From Gracilaria vermiculophylla (lineage: Eukaryota; Rhodophyta; Florideophyceae; Gracilariales; Gracilariaceae), in contig JAHNZQ020000181.1 in NCBI GenBank assembly GCA_019155205.2, forward strand, positions 3,223,336 through 3,287,335: a DNA stretch of 64,000 nucleotides, read 5' to 3'. Position numbers and translations under genes: made by a program. The notes beneath the pieces are model-generated. The model was given only the letters and a program-made list of their open reading frames with translations, ran no database searches and was not told where the DNA came from. Shown in pieces: positions 30,869 to 39,546 of the stretch (positions within the stretch are counted from its first letter, which is position 1; each line of letters starts with the position of its first letter).

Positions 30869-31550
30869 CTACCGCGAGTTGGGCGCGGCGCGCGGCTCGG
30901 CGCGCGGCTCGGCGGGCAGCGGCTCGGCGGGCAGCGGCTCGGCGGGCAGCGGCTCGGCGGGCAGCGGCTCGGCGGGCAGCGGCTCGGCGGGCAGCGGCTC
31001 GGCGGGCAGCAGCTCGGCGGCGCGCTGCAGCTCGTGCACGCGCTTGGCGCACGCGTGGAGCATCTCGGCGTGCGACGCGACGTAGTTGGCGCACGACGTG
31101 GTGAAGTGGTCGAGCGCGCGCTCAAAGACGCGCGAGACGCGCAGCGCGCGCAGCAGCGTGCGCAGGTAGGCGACGACGTGGCGCTCGGCGCGCGGCGACA
31201 CCGGCACGGTGAAGTCGGTGGAGGCGGCGCGCGAGCGCTCGGCGTCGTCCAGCAGCATGATGCGCAGCGCGATGAGCATCTCCTTGGGCAGCGGGTCGGC
31301 CAGCGTGAGCGTGAAGTGCATGTCGGTGTAGCCCAGCGCCAGGTGCAGGATGAGCGCGGTGGCGACGGCGGTGGCGTCCTCGCGGCACTCGAGCGACACG
31401 TCGATGCCGTCGTCAGGGTTGTGCCGCATTGCAAAGCCGTAGTGCAGCAGCAACTCCCAGTTCTTGAGCGCGCCGTACGAGATGCACACCTGCTCGCCGG
31501 CGGCCATGTCGCGTTTGGCGTACATCTCGAGCCCGACGCGCGCAGCGTCG

Positions 31551-31583
<33 letters not shown>

Positions 31584-32305
31584 GCGGCGTCGGCGGCGTG
31601 GGGCTGCAGCGCGTAGCCCCTGACGGCGGCGTTGCAGGCGGGCGAGGCGGACGGGGCGTGGTTGGCCATGTCGGCGAACGGCGCCAGCACGGTGAGCGAG
31701 TCGATGCGGAAGGCGCGCGTCTCGATGACGCAGTGGGCGTACTGGAAGAGCTCAAAGGTGCAGAGGTGCGGCGGGAAGGAGCGCGGGTGGGCGCGCACGG
31801 CGAAGGGCACGAACCAGTGGTCGTACATCTCGCGCAGCTCCTGGCGCAGCTTGAGCACGAGCGGGAACACGGGCGTGCCGCTCAGCAGGTCGTTGACGCG
31901 GTGGAGCGGGAGGGCGACCGGGGTGTGGAAGCGGGCGGGGAGCGAGCGCAGCCACGGGGCGTAGAAGGAGCGGGGCGCGTCGGCCAGCTGCGCGATGACG
32001 AACAGCAGCAGCTGCGCGTTGTGGCCCACGGCGTCGGGCAGCCTGTCTTGCAGCTTGGCGTCGGCGGCGGCGCTCATGATGTGCGCGATGGGGTGCGTGC
32101 GCGCGGCGACGGCGGAGGTGATGAGGTGCGTGGGGGGGATGCGCACGACGGGGTCGCACTGGGCGACGGGCGCCGTGGTGCGCAGCGATCGGCAGTTGGC
32201 GGAGGCGGCGTCGATGCGCAGCGTGAGCAGCGCGCCGGCGGATCGCAGCCACGAGCGCAGCGAAAGCAGGGCGACGTGGTGGTCGGGCTGCGGCGGGCGA
32301 ACCAT
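30869..32305 (-). CDS. SET-domain methyltransferase, SETD3/Rubisco-LSMT type
   Basis: The 478-aa product is a SET protein of the plant Rubisco LSMT/animal SETD3 class, which methylates Lys or His on non-histone proteins. The SET core has LRIDAASANCRSL early, a long helical insertion (iSET), then LAPFADMANHAPSASPACN, with the conserved Asn-His at 215-216. The closing GEQVCISYGALKNWELLLHYGF (about 270-291) contains the catalytic-Tyr motif. A substrate-binding helical domain follows (about 300-435). An Ala-Asp repeat (about 238-254) interrupts the SET region. The C-terminus ends in seven LPAEP pentapeptides. The start at 32305 follows from the SET boundary. Location and substrate are unknown. 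Confidence 0.85.
30906..31010 (-). repeat. 15-bp coding minisatellite, seven LPAEP units
   Basis: Seven nearly identical 15-bp units (GGCTCGGCGGGCAGC on the plus strand) lie at the 3' end of the SET gene. Degenerate partial units (AEPRAEPR) follow. Confidence 0.9.
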
Positions 32306-32430
32306 GGAGGGCGCGGGTGCGGTGGGAGCCGGGCGCGGGGCGGCGGATTGGGGCGGCGCGGAACAAGGGGCGGCGGGGGGAGGCGGTTGCGGCGGTGAGA
32401 GCGGTGGGGGCGGTGGGGGCGGTGGGAGCG

Positions 32431-32431
<1 letters not shown>

Positions 32432-32472
<41 letters not shown>

Positions 32473-32486
32473 GGGCGGGGGGGGGG

Positions 32487-32574
<88 letters not shown>
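32432..32574. repeat. Long G homopolymer tract
   Basis: About 143 bp of almost pure G on the plus strand, broken only at 32471-32472, 32476 and 32487. Length may be unreliable in the assembly. Confidence 0.9.
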
Positions 32575-32575
<1 letters not shown>

Positions 32576-32953
32576 GAGGCGTGGCGCGCGGACGGGCGCG
32601 TGTATGTGCGCATGCGGCGAGACGCGCGGCGGCGCCTCGAGGGGAGCGGCAGCAAAGCAAGCGGCGGCGCGCGCGTGCGCCGCGCGGCGGCGCGTTTTTG
32701 GCTCGCGCCGCGGCGCCGCCGCCGCGTGCGCCGCTCGTCGCGGCGGTCGCGCACGCGCGCCCGCGCGCCCGCGCGCCCGCGCGCACACGCGCGACGGCAA
32801 CAGCGCCCCGCGCGGGGCGGTGCCCGCGCCGCTGCGCCATGCGCTGCGGCAGCGGCGGCGCGCCGAGCGGCGGCGGCGCGGGCGCGCCCGGCGCGCTGCG
32901 CCGCGCCGCGCCCCTCGCGCTCCCGCGCGCCGATTGCTCCGCGCCGCCAGCTG

Positions 32954-32954
32954 G

Positions 32955-32986
<32 letters not shown>

Positions 32987-33024
32987 CTCTCTCTCTCTCT
33001 CTCGCTCTCTCACTCACACTCACA
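32954..33024. repeat. (CA)n-(CT)n compound microsatellite
   Basis: About 14 CA units run directly into about 10 CT units, then imperfect CT/CA sequence. Confidence 0.92.
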
Positions 33025-33076
33025 ATGCCGCGCGTCTCGCGCGCCGCCGCCGCGCGCCTCGCGAGCTGCGCGAGCG

Positions 33077-33154
<78 letters not shown>

Positions 33155-33254
33155 NNNNNNNNNNNNNNNNNNNNNNNNNNNNNNNNNNNNNNNNNNNNNN
33201 NNNNNNNNNNNNNNNNNNNNNNNNNNNNNNNNNNNNNNNNNNNNNNNNNNNNNN
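33077..33254. other. C homopolymer (33077-33154) running into a 100-N assembly gap (33155-33254)
   Basis: Seventy-eight consecutive C, then exactly 100 N. The round gap size suggests a scaffolding placeholder and not a measured length. Confidence 0.95.
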
Positions 33255-33333
33255 GGCCGACATTGAGCGTCCGCGGCGCGGACGGCAGACGGTGGCGCGT
33301 TGGCGGCGCGGGCGGCGAGTGCGCAGGCAGTGA

Positions 33334-33368
<35 letters not shown>

Positions 33369-33383
33369 CCCCCCGCACGCAGC

Positions 33384-34211
33384 ATGAGCGCCGCACCCAC
33401 CTTCATCGCCCCGGGCGCGCTCGGCGCGCCGCCCGCGCTGGCCGCGCGCGCCTTCACGTGCCGCCCGTGCGCGCCGCGCCGCGCCGCGCCGCGCCGCGCG
33501 CGCCCGCTCCCCGCGCGCATGCTCGCCGGCGACCAGGCCGAGGACGAGGCGCCGTCCGACGTGTCCGTGCCGGCCGGCGACGCCGTCAAGCAGATGGTGC
33601 CCGGCATGGACGACGCCAAGCGCTCCGCGCTCATCTCCAAGCTGCTGCAGTACTGCGCCATCTCGGACCGCGGCCAGTCCGCGTCCGAGACGCAGCGCGC
33701 CGCCGTCGACGACATCGTCATGTCGCTGGAGGAGCTCAACCCCACGCCGCAGCCCGTGCAGACCGAGCTCATCGACGGCGAGTGGAACCTCGTGTACACC
33801 ACCGCCAAGCTCTTCCAGGCCAGCCCGTTCCTCATGGCCGCCGTCACCCCGCTGCTGCAGGTGGGCCAGATCCGCCAGAAGCTCTCCGTCGACGACGGCA
33901 AGCTCTCCACCGAGGCGGAGGTCATTGCCTTCCCCGTCACCTCGTGGACCGTCACCACCACCGCCAGAATCACCCCGGTCGGCTCGGAGCGCCTGGAGTT
34001 CACCATCGAGTCCACCGACGTCAAGGGCGGCAAGATTGCCGACCGCATCGACCTGGGCGGCATTTCCTTCAATGTCCCTGTCGAGCAGATTATCTCTCGC
34101 ATCCAGGGCGCCAGTCCAGAGTCTTACATCGATACCTACTATCTGGACGAGGATCTGCGCATCTCCAGGTCCAAGAACGGCAAGCTTTTCATCTACACGC
34201 GTACAGACTAG
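33384..34211 (+). CDS. Plastid lipid-associated protein (PAP/fibrillin)
   Basis: The 275-aa product belongs to the PAP/fibrillin family of plastoglobule- and thylakoid-associated lipocalin-like proteins that bind small hydrophobic molecules and protect photosystem membranes under stress. The first about 45 residues are Arg/Ala/Pro-rich (transit peptide). The PAP domain has helix SALISKLLQYCAISDRGQSA, the signature VQTELIDGEWNLVYTTAKLFQASPF, then strands GQIRQKLSVDDGKLSTEAEV and RLEFTIESTDVKGGKI. The typical C-terminal end is SYIDTYYLDEDLRISRSKNGKLFIYTR, carrying the family's DxDLRxxR signature. The start at 33384 is the first ATG after the GCC repeat. Confidence 0.93.
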   Translation: MSAAPTFIAPGALGAPPALAARAFTCRPCAPRRAAPRRARPLPARMLAGDQAEDEAPSDVSVPAGDAVKQMVPGMDDAKRSALISKLLQYCAISDRGQSASETQRAAVDDIVMSLEELNPTPQPVQTELIDGEWNLVYTTAKLFQASPFLMAAVTPLLQVGQIRQKLSVDDGKLSTEAEVIAFPVTSWTVTTTARITPVGSERLEFTIESTDVKGGKIADRIDLGGISFNVPVEQIISRIQGASPESYIDTYYLDEDLRISRSKNGKLFIYTRTD

Positions 34212-34475
34212 CCGCGCGCTTTGCTTGGCCTGTGTCGTCGACAAACGCTGCCCACGTCAAACGCATGTGACGTAATAAAACACAAAGCGTGATATTTATG
34301 ACAGTGCTTGCTGATATATATTATATATATATATATATAAAGTTGTAGTTGTAAACACTAATCGCAGAGAGCGCAACAGAGACCCACCCCGTCCACGCTC
34401 TGCGATCAACCTGTACCGCCGCAATCGAGCAATGTATACATATAACTTTTCGTGTACAGGAAGATTGTGTTATAT

Positions 34476-34511
<36 letters not shown>

Positions 34512-34999
34512 GCTCAAGCGTGAGAAAAACGCTCTCGACGGGTGTACAAACGAAATGCTGCCACCGTTCGTTGCGTTCATGAGCGGTGCTTCACGTTTGT
34601 CAACGAGACCAACGCAAATGCAGTGCTCGCAACACGAAAACCACTGCCACCATGAACAAGTCAACGACCGAGACGCAGTGCGCAAACGCGAAACGACGCG
34701 CGCCGCGCCAGGCTTGCAGATGAAGGGCAGCAACGCGAATTGGTGCGCGCGCGCTGAAAGCACGAATGGGCAGCCTGGGGCGCACGCCACAAGCCACCTG
34801 CGCCAACACAAACCATCAAACAGCGGAGAAAGAAAGGAGCACGAGCAAGTCACAAGAGCGCCACGCGTGTGGATTGCAGTGCGGTCACCCCGTCGAGGAA
34901 AGCGCCACAAAAGTGCGATGGGTGCACGGGGGGAGGGGGGGAGGGCGCGTCAAAAGTTGCAAACACGAGAGCGCCACTCGCGGAGGGCAGCGCAGCGAG
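34212..34999. other. Convergent 3' spacer with AATAAA (34274-34279), (TA)n and (CT)n tracts
   Basis: A polyadenylation-type hexamer sits about 63 bp after the PAP stop. A TA repeat follows at about 34313-34339, a nearly perfect inverted pair of CGCAGAGAGCG-like sequence around 34364-34404, and a CT repeat at 34478-34506. No gene is seen. Confidence 0.6.
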
Positions 35000-36412
35000 T
35001 CAGGACAGGTTGGGCGGCGCACACGCGGGGCGCGGCACGGAGCGCAGCGGAGGCGCACCCGCGCCACGCGCGGCGGCGGCCGTCTCGCGGCCGTCGCCGT
35101 CGTGAAGCGGAGCGCGCAGCGCCTGCAGCGCGTCGGCGGAAAGCGGCGGCGGCGGCGGCGAGGCGGGCGGCGGCGAGGCGGGCGGCGGCGCGGCGGAGGG
35201 GCTGCCGCCGGCCGCGTCGCGCTGCTGCTCCCTCTTCGCGTGCGCCTTGCCCCTGAGGTGCGCCTCGTAGTTGGCCGCGCCCGACACGGAGATGCAACAC
35301 ACGGGGCACACGATGAGGTGGTTGGCGGCGGCGCCCTCCACCTTCTTGCGGTGGCGCGCGCTGGCCAAATGCACGTTGAGGTTGTCGTTGGAGGTGCACG
35401 CCACATTGCACACAGAGCACGCGAACACGCCCAGCTTGGCGAACCTGAGCGGCTTGACGATGGCGCCGCGCACCGGGGCGGCGCACGCGGGCGCGGCCAG
35501 CAGCGCCGCAGGCCGCGGCGGCTGCTGGCGCGGCGGCGAGAGCGCGGCCGACGGCGACTCGGAGACGGGCGAGTGCAGCGGCGCCATGGCGGCCGACGCC
35601 GGCGGCGGCTGCATGGGCGTGGCGCGCACGGCGAGCGCGGCGCGGCGCGCGGCCGACGCGGCGAGCAGGCGCGTGTGCTTGACGCACTGCATGTGCTGCA
35701 GCACCTCGTTGTGCGCGTGCATGACGGCGGCGCACAGCAGGCAGTGCCAGGTGGACGGCGGCTGGAAGCGGATGCATTCGGAGGCGAAGCGCGCCTCGGC
35801 GTGCCTGAAGGCGCTGTGCAGATCGGCCTTCTTGCGGTGCTTCTGGCCGGCGCTGTGGCTGGTCAGCTGCGCCATTGTGTCGCACACGATGTTGCACAGC
35901 TCACAGCGGTACTGCAGAGCGTCTGGGGCGGCGAGGGCGGCGGCGGCGTGTGATGCGGCGGGCGCGTCGAGGTGGGCGGGAGGCGGCGGCGGCGCGGTCG
36001 GGGGGGCGGCGGCTGTGGCAGCGGCGGGCGACGCGTCGACGAGCGGATCGAGCTGGCGCAACCAGGGGGGGGGGAAGGGGGGGTGCTGGGCGGCGGCGGC
36101 GGCGGCGGCGGCGGCGGCAGACGTGGGGGCGACGACGGAGGCCAGCTGCGACGCGTGCTGCGCGGAGGTGAAGTGGGCGTGGAGCAGCTCGACGGTGGGG
36201 AAGGAGGCGGCGCACACGGGGCAGCGCGGGGAAAAGTAGGTGTCGGCGGGGATGAGCAACGGCCTGATGGAGGTGGGGTCGTGGATGGCGGCGCGGTAGC
36301 GCGGGGTGAAGGCGGCGAAGCTGGCTTGAAGTTGGTCCAGCGGCGAGGAGGAAGGCGGGGGGAGCGGGGGGGTGGGGGGGCTGGCGGCGTGCGTAGGGGG
36401 GGGGACGGACAT
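35000..36412 (-). CDS. Five-finger U1-type C2H2 zinc-finger protein
   Basis: The 470-aa product has five widely spaced C2H2 fingers of the U1/matrin type, a class that often binds double-stranded RNA or takes part in splicing. Approximate positions are 64-86 (CPVCAASF...HFTSAQH), 170-192 (CELCNIVC...HSAGQKH), 224-246 (CLLCAAVM...HMQCVKH), 332-354 (CSVCNVAC...HLASARH) and 369-391 (CPVCCISV...HLRGKAH). Finger spacing CxxC-x12-H-x5-H and the following basic RKK fit the U1 type. Linkers and the C-terminus are Ala/Pro-rich. I start at MSVPPPTH (36412); an upstream in-frame start at 36535 is possible. Confidence 0.8.
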   Translation of the reverse strand: MSVPPPTHAASPPTPPLPPPSSSPLDQLQASFAAFTPRYRAAIHDPTSIRPLLIPADTYFSPRCPVCAASFPTVELLHAHFTSAQHASQLASVVAPTSAAAAAAAAAAQHPPFPPPWLRQLDPLVDASPAAATAAAPPTAPPPPPAHLDAPAASHAAAALAAPDALQYRCELCNIVCDTMAQLTSHSAGQKHRKKADLHSAFRHAEARFASECIRFQPPSTWHCLLCAAVMHAHNEVLQHMQCVKHTRLLAASAARRAALAVRATPMQPPPASAAMAPLHSPVSESPSAALSPPRQQPPRPAALLAAPACAAPVRGAIVKPLRFAKLGVFACSVCNVACTSNDNLNVHLASARHRKKVEGAAANHLIVCPVCCISVSGAANYEAHLRGKAHAKREQQRDAAGGSPSAAPPPASPPPASPPPPPLSADALQALRAPLHDGDGRETAAAARGAGAPPLRSVPRPACAPPNLS

Positions 36413-36545
36413 GGTGCGGGCGAGGGGGGCGGGCGAGGCGGGCGGGCGAGGCGGGCGAGGTGGGAGGTCGGAACGGGGAGAGACTGGCAGCTGCGGGGCG
36501 TTGTAGAGGGGGGTGCGCGCGGTGAAGGAGGCCAAAGGGCGGCTG

Positions 36546-36600
36546 GCGCGTAAGGCGGCGGCGCGTAAGGCGGCGGCGCGTAAGGCGGCGGCGCGTAAGG
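36546..36600. repeat. 15-bp tandem repeat, unit GCGCGTAAGGCGGCG
   Basis: About 3.7 perfect units in the upstream region of the zinc-finger gene. Confidence 0.85.
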
Positions 36601-36774
36601 ATGACGGAGCGCGGGGGCGTCAGCGAAGGGCGGCGCGCGCGTGAACGCTCGGGCGAGACCACTGCGCTGCGGCGAGTGGTGGCGAGTGGCGGCGGGTGGC
36701 GGCGAGCGGCGCGCGAGGCGGCGGCCAAAATGGGGGCGATTGGTGAAGGCGGCGCGCGCGTGCACCGGTGCGTT

Positions 36775-37845
36775 TTACTGCGGCGCGTCGGCAAAGACGT
36801 CGCGGCCAAACAGGTCGGCGACCTCGATGAGCGCCGGCTGCGGGCGCACGACGTCGGCGCCCGCGAGCGCCAGCGCGTGCGCGCTCAGGCTGGTGGCCAC
36901 GGCGACGCAGCGCATGCCGGCGGCCTTGGCGGCGTGCACGCCCGCCACGGCGTCCTCCACCACCACGCAGCGCGCCGGCGCCACGGCCAGCGCGGCGGCC
37001 GCGGCCAGGAACACGTCCGGCGCCGGCTTCTTGCGCGCAAAGCTGTCGCCGCTGGCGACGTGGTGGAAGGCGGACGGCGGCAGGGCGATGGCGCGCAGGT
37101 TGGCGTCCACCTTGACGCGGTCGGCCGACGAGGCGACGGCCACCTTGAGCCCCAGCTGCTTGACGCGCGCCACCAGCCCGTGCACGCCGGCGAACGGCGA
37201 CAGCTCGCTCACAAAGCCGTGGTTGATGTACAGGTCGAAGAAGCGGCGCTTGGCGGCGTCGGCGTCAAAGTGGCGCACGGCGTACAGCCGCGCCACGCCC
37301 GCCAGGAAGTTGGCCTCGCCCGTGCCCGTGAAGGGCGCAAAGTCGTCGGCGCGCACGTCCACGCCGTACGCGACGCGGAACAGCGCCACGGCGGCGTGGC
37401 GGCTGGCCATCTCCGAGTCGCACAGCACGCCGTCCATGTCGAACAGCACGGCGTCGTAGTCGCGGCGGTGCGCCGGCACGGGCGCGCACGCGCGCGCGCG
37501 CGCGCGCCCAAAGTACGCGCGCTCCATGTGCGCCAGGTAGTTGTCCAGCACGATGGCGCCGAGCTTGGAGATGCTGCCGGCGCCGCGGAAGCGCTTGGCG
37601 GCCAGGTTCTTGAGGCGCGCGTGCGTGTTGTGCGAGATGGCCACGCGCTGCGAGCACGACGGCGCCAGCGCCGGCGTGGACGGCGGCACGCCGAGGTACG
37701 CCGGCGACACGCGCGCGCGCGGCGTCATGGCGACGGCGCGGGGGGGGGTGGGGGTGGGGCGGGGCGGACGGCCTGGCGCGCTCCCGACCGGCGCCGTCTC
37801 CTTGAGCGCGCGCGTTCTCCGCCGGGAGCCGCCGCTCGCCATCAT
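36775..37845 (-). CDS. HAD-superfamily phosphatase, SOQ1-HAD-like
   Basis: The 356-aa product is a beta-phosphoglucomutase-type HAD hydrolase. Motif I YDAVLFDMDGVLCDSE (nucleophile and acid Asp, about 136-138) is followed by FAPFTGTGEANFLAGVARLYAV, AAKRRFFDLYI, motif II VAVASSADRVKVDANL, motif III Lys in FARKKPAPDVFLAAA and motif IV CVVVEDAVAGVHAAKAAGMRCVAV. The GTGEANFL and SSADRVKVDANL blocks match the stromal HAD domain of plant SOQ1 (photoprotective quenching regulator). Here the HAD stands alone, with no thioredoxin-like or NHL domain. The N-terminal about 75 residues are Ser/Ala/Arg/Pro-rich, transit-like. The start at 37845 (MMASGG) is preferred; 37728 is possible. Confidence 0.82.
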   Translation of the reverse strand: MMASGGSRRRTRALKETAPVGSAPGRPPRPTPTPPRAVAMTPRARVSPAYLGVPPSTPALAPSCSQRVAISHNTHARLKNLAAKRFRGAGSISKLGAIVLDNYLAHMERAYFGRARARACAPVPAHRRDYDAVLFDMDGVLCDSEMASRHAAVALFRVAYGVDVRADDFAPFTGTGEANFLAGVARLYAVRHFDADAAKRRFFDLYINHGFVSELSPFAGVHGLVARVKQLGLKVAVASSADRVKVDANLRAIALPPSAFHHVASGDSFARKKPAPDVFLAAAAALAVAPARCVVVEDAVAGVHAAKAAGMRCVAVATSLSAHALALAGADVVRPQPALIEVADLFGRDVFADAPQ

Positions 37846-37918
37846 GGCGTCATCTGCGCGTGTGCGCGCGCCGCGCGTGCTGGCGGCTGCGCGCCAGCGT
37901 GTGTGAGCGATGAGCGCG

Positions 37919-38058
37919 CTGTGTGCGCCCGCCAGCTGTGCACGTGCCGCGCGCTGTGCGCCACAGCCAGCTGTCCACGTCGCGCCAGCTGTGTGCGCCC
38001 GCCAGCTGTGCACGTGCCGCGCGCTGTGCGCCACAGCCAGCTGTGCACGTGCTGCGCG
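37919..38058. repeat. Two tandem 70-bp units
   Basis: 37919-37988 and 37989-38058 share at least 56 bp identically, built of smaller CAGCTGTGC/CACGTGC-type motifs. They lie upstream of the HAD gene. Confidence 0.85.
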
Positions 38059-38454
38059 CTGTGCACGGGGAGCGGGCTGTCAGCCAGCTGTCAGCGGGCG
38101 CGCGCGCGCGCGCTCGAACGCACGACCCCGCGGCGGCGCGCGGCGGCAGCGTCGCGTTTAAGTAGCGGCGACGGCGCGCCGACGCCCATGACCGTACTAG
38201 TCGGGATCAGACTATAGGTCATCTGCTAGCCAATTCTTCACGAATTGACACTCAACTCAAGCGAGGGTGATGACATGGTGCCTGCGCGCTGAGCAGGATG
38301 GAGGCGCGGGGCGCACGCGCCCCGCGCGCAGAAGACCGTGCGGCCGCGAGGCCCGACCCCGCGGCCGCGGCGCGCAGCACGGTCAGACCGCTATTTTGCC
38401 GCCGCCGGCCGCGCGCGCGGCCGTCGTCGTCGCTCGCTCGTTTGTTTTAGTGGC
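38059..38454. other. Spacer, no gene seen
   Basis: It includes a short AT-richer island (about 38185-38280) between GC-rich blocks. Confidence 0.4.
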
Positions 38455-39123
38455 TTAGTCGCGCGCAAAGGCGCGGCTGTCCTTGGCGCGCACCGCGTTG
38501 AGCAGCAGCGCGCGCTCCGCGTCGTCGGCCAGCCGCAGCCGCCCGCTGCCGCCCTCCCTGACCCACACCGCGCGCCGCACGTTGGGCGCCGCGTCGCCCA
38601 CCTCCACGAACGCGTACGTGCTGCCGCGGCTGCAGTCCGTCGCCGCCGCCCCCACCTCGCGCTCCAGCCACGCCGCCCACTCGCTGTTCACCGCCTGCTC
38701 CTCGTCGCCGCCCCCCTCGTCGCCGCCCACTCCCTCACCGTCCACTCCCTCGTCCCCGCCCGCGTCATCCTTATCGCCGTCGCCGTCGCCGCCGGCCTCC
38801 TCCGGCTCGTGCGCGCGCGCGCTGGCGTCCGCCACCGGCGCGCGCGCGCGCAGCGCGGGCTCCGCCAGCTCGCCCCACGCGCGCAGCATGCGCTCGCGCA
38901 GCGCGTCGGCGCGCGCGCGCGCGCCGTCGCCGTCGGCGCGCGCGCGCCGCGCGCGCAGCGCGTGCAGCGTCAGCACGGCGCGCACGCTGCGCGCGTCGGC
39001 GCCGAAGCGCTGCGCGAGCGTGGCGCCGTTCCAGCGCCGCGCGTCCTCGGCGTGCAGCGCCATCATCTGCTCCTTGGTGCTGCGCGGCAGGAACGGCAGC
39101 AGCCGCCGCGCGCCGCCGCTCAT
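38455..39123 (-). CDS. Small helix-turn-helix protein, neugrin/mitochondrial-regulator-like
   Basis: The 222-aa product has an N-terminal block (residues about 10-55: LPRSTKEQMMALHAEDARRW, then NGATLAQRFGADARSVRAVLTLHALR) that resembles the HTH of neugrin/Rrg9 and of the 'eukaryotic mitochondrial regulator' family. Both families are linked to mitochondrial translation. A Gly/Asp/Glu-rich acidic linker follows. A C-terminal segment (NSEWAAWLEREVGAA, FVEVGDAAPNVRRAVWVREG) looks folded. No clear targeting peptide is visible. The start at 39123 is the first ATG; the open frame upstream is low-complexity repeat. The family call is tentative. Confidence 0.45.
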   Translation of the reverse strand: MSGGARRLLPFLPRSTKEQMMALHAEDARRWNGATLAQRFGADARSVRAVLTLHALRARRARADGDGARARADALRERMLRAWGELAEPALRARAPVADASARAHEPEEAGGDGDGDKDDAGGDEGVDGEGVGGDEGGGDEEQAVNSEWAAWLEREVGAAATDCSRGSTYAFVEVGDAAPNVRRAVWVREGGSGRLRLADDAERALLLNAVRAKDSRAFARD

Positions 39124-39170
39124 CGCGTGGTGCGCGCGGGGCGAGGGGGTCGCGCGCGCGCCGCAGCGGG

Positions 39171-39242
39171 ATCGCGATGGCGCGGCGGGTCGCGATGGCG
39201 CGGCGGATCGCGATGGCGCGGCGGATCGCGATGGCGCGGCGG
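39171..39242. repeat. Four tandem 18-bp units
   Basis: Units ATCGCGATGGCGCGGCGG start at 39171, 39189, 39207 and 39225 with one substitution. They lie directly upstream of the HTH gene start. Confidence 0.9.
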
Positions 39243-39546
39243 ATCGCGGCTGCCGGCGCATCGAGCCGCCGATGAGCCCAAATGCGGCGCCGTTTTGGCC
39301 GTGAATTTGACGCGGTGCGACCGCCAGCGCTGCCGGCCGCCCGCAGCGCCGCAGCGTGCCGTGTGCGTGCGCACAGCGCGCAGCGGCTGAGCGAAACGCG
39401 TTTGGCAGTCGGCCGCGTTTACTTGTTCGCGCTTGTACTCCTCCATCCTCCTCGTCAACAGCCCCGCCCCATTCGCCCTCTCCTCCGCAACCGACTCCAC
39501 ACCAAAACCCCTCTCGTCCCTTCTTGTTTACCGCCGCGCAAGCCAC

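Larger units (their letters stand above)
32306..33383. other. Divergent promoter region with homopolymers, microsatellites and a gap
   Basis: It lies between the SET (-) and PAP (+) start codons. It contains a long G tract, a GC-rich block, a CA/CT microsatellite, a C tract, 100 Ns and a GCC repeat (about 33337-33367). No gene is supported. Confidence 0.6.

Noticed and set aside
31752..34244. Minus-strand 830-codon frame crossing the N gap and G/C tracts
   Set aside because: Half is poly-Gly/poly-Pro or unknown X. The rest is antisense to the PAP gene or an out-of-frame shadow of the SET gene.
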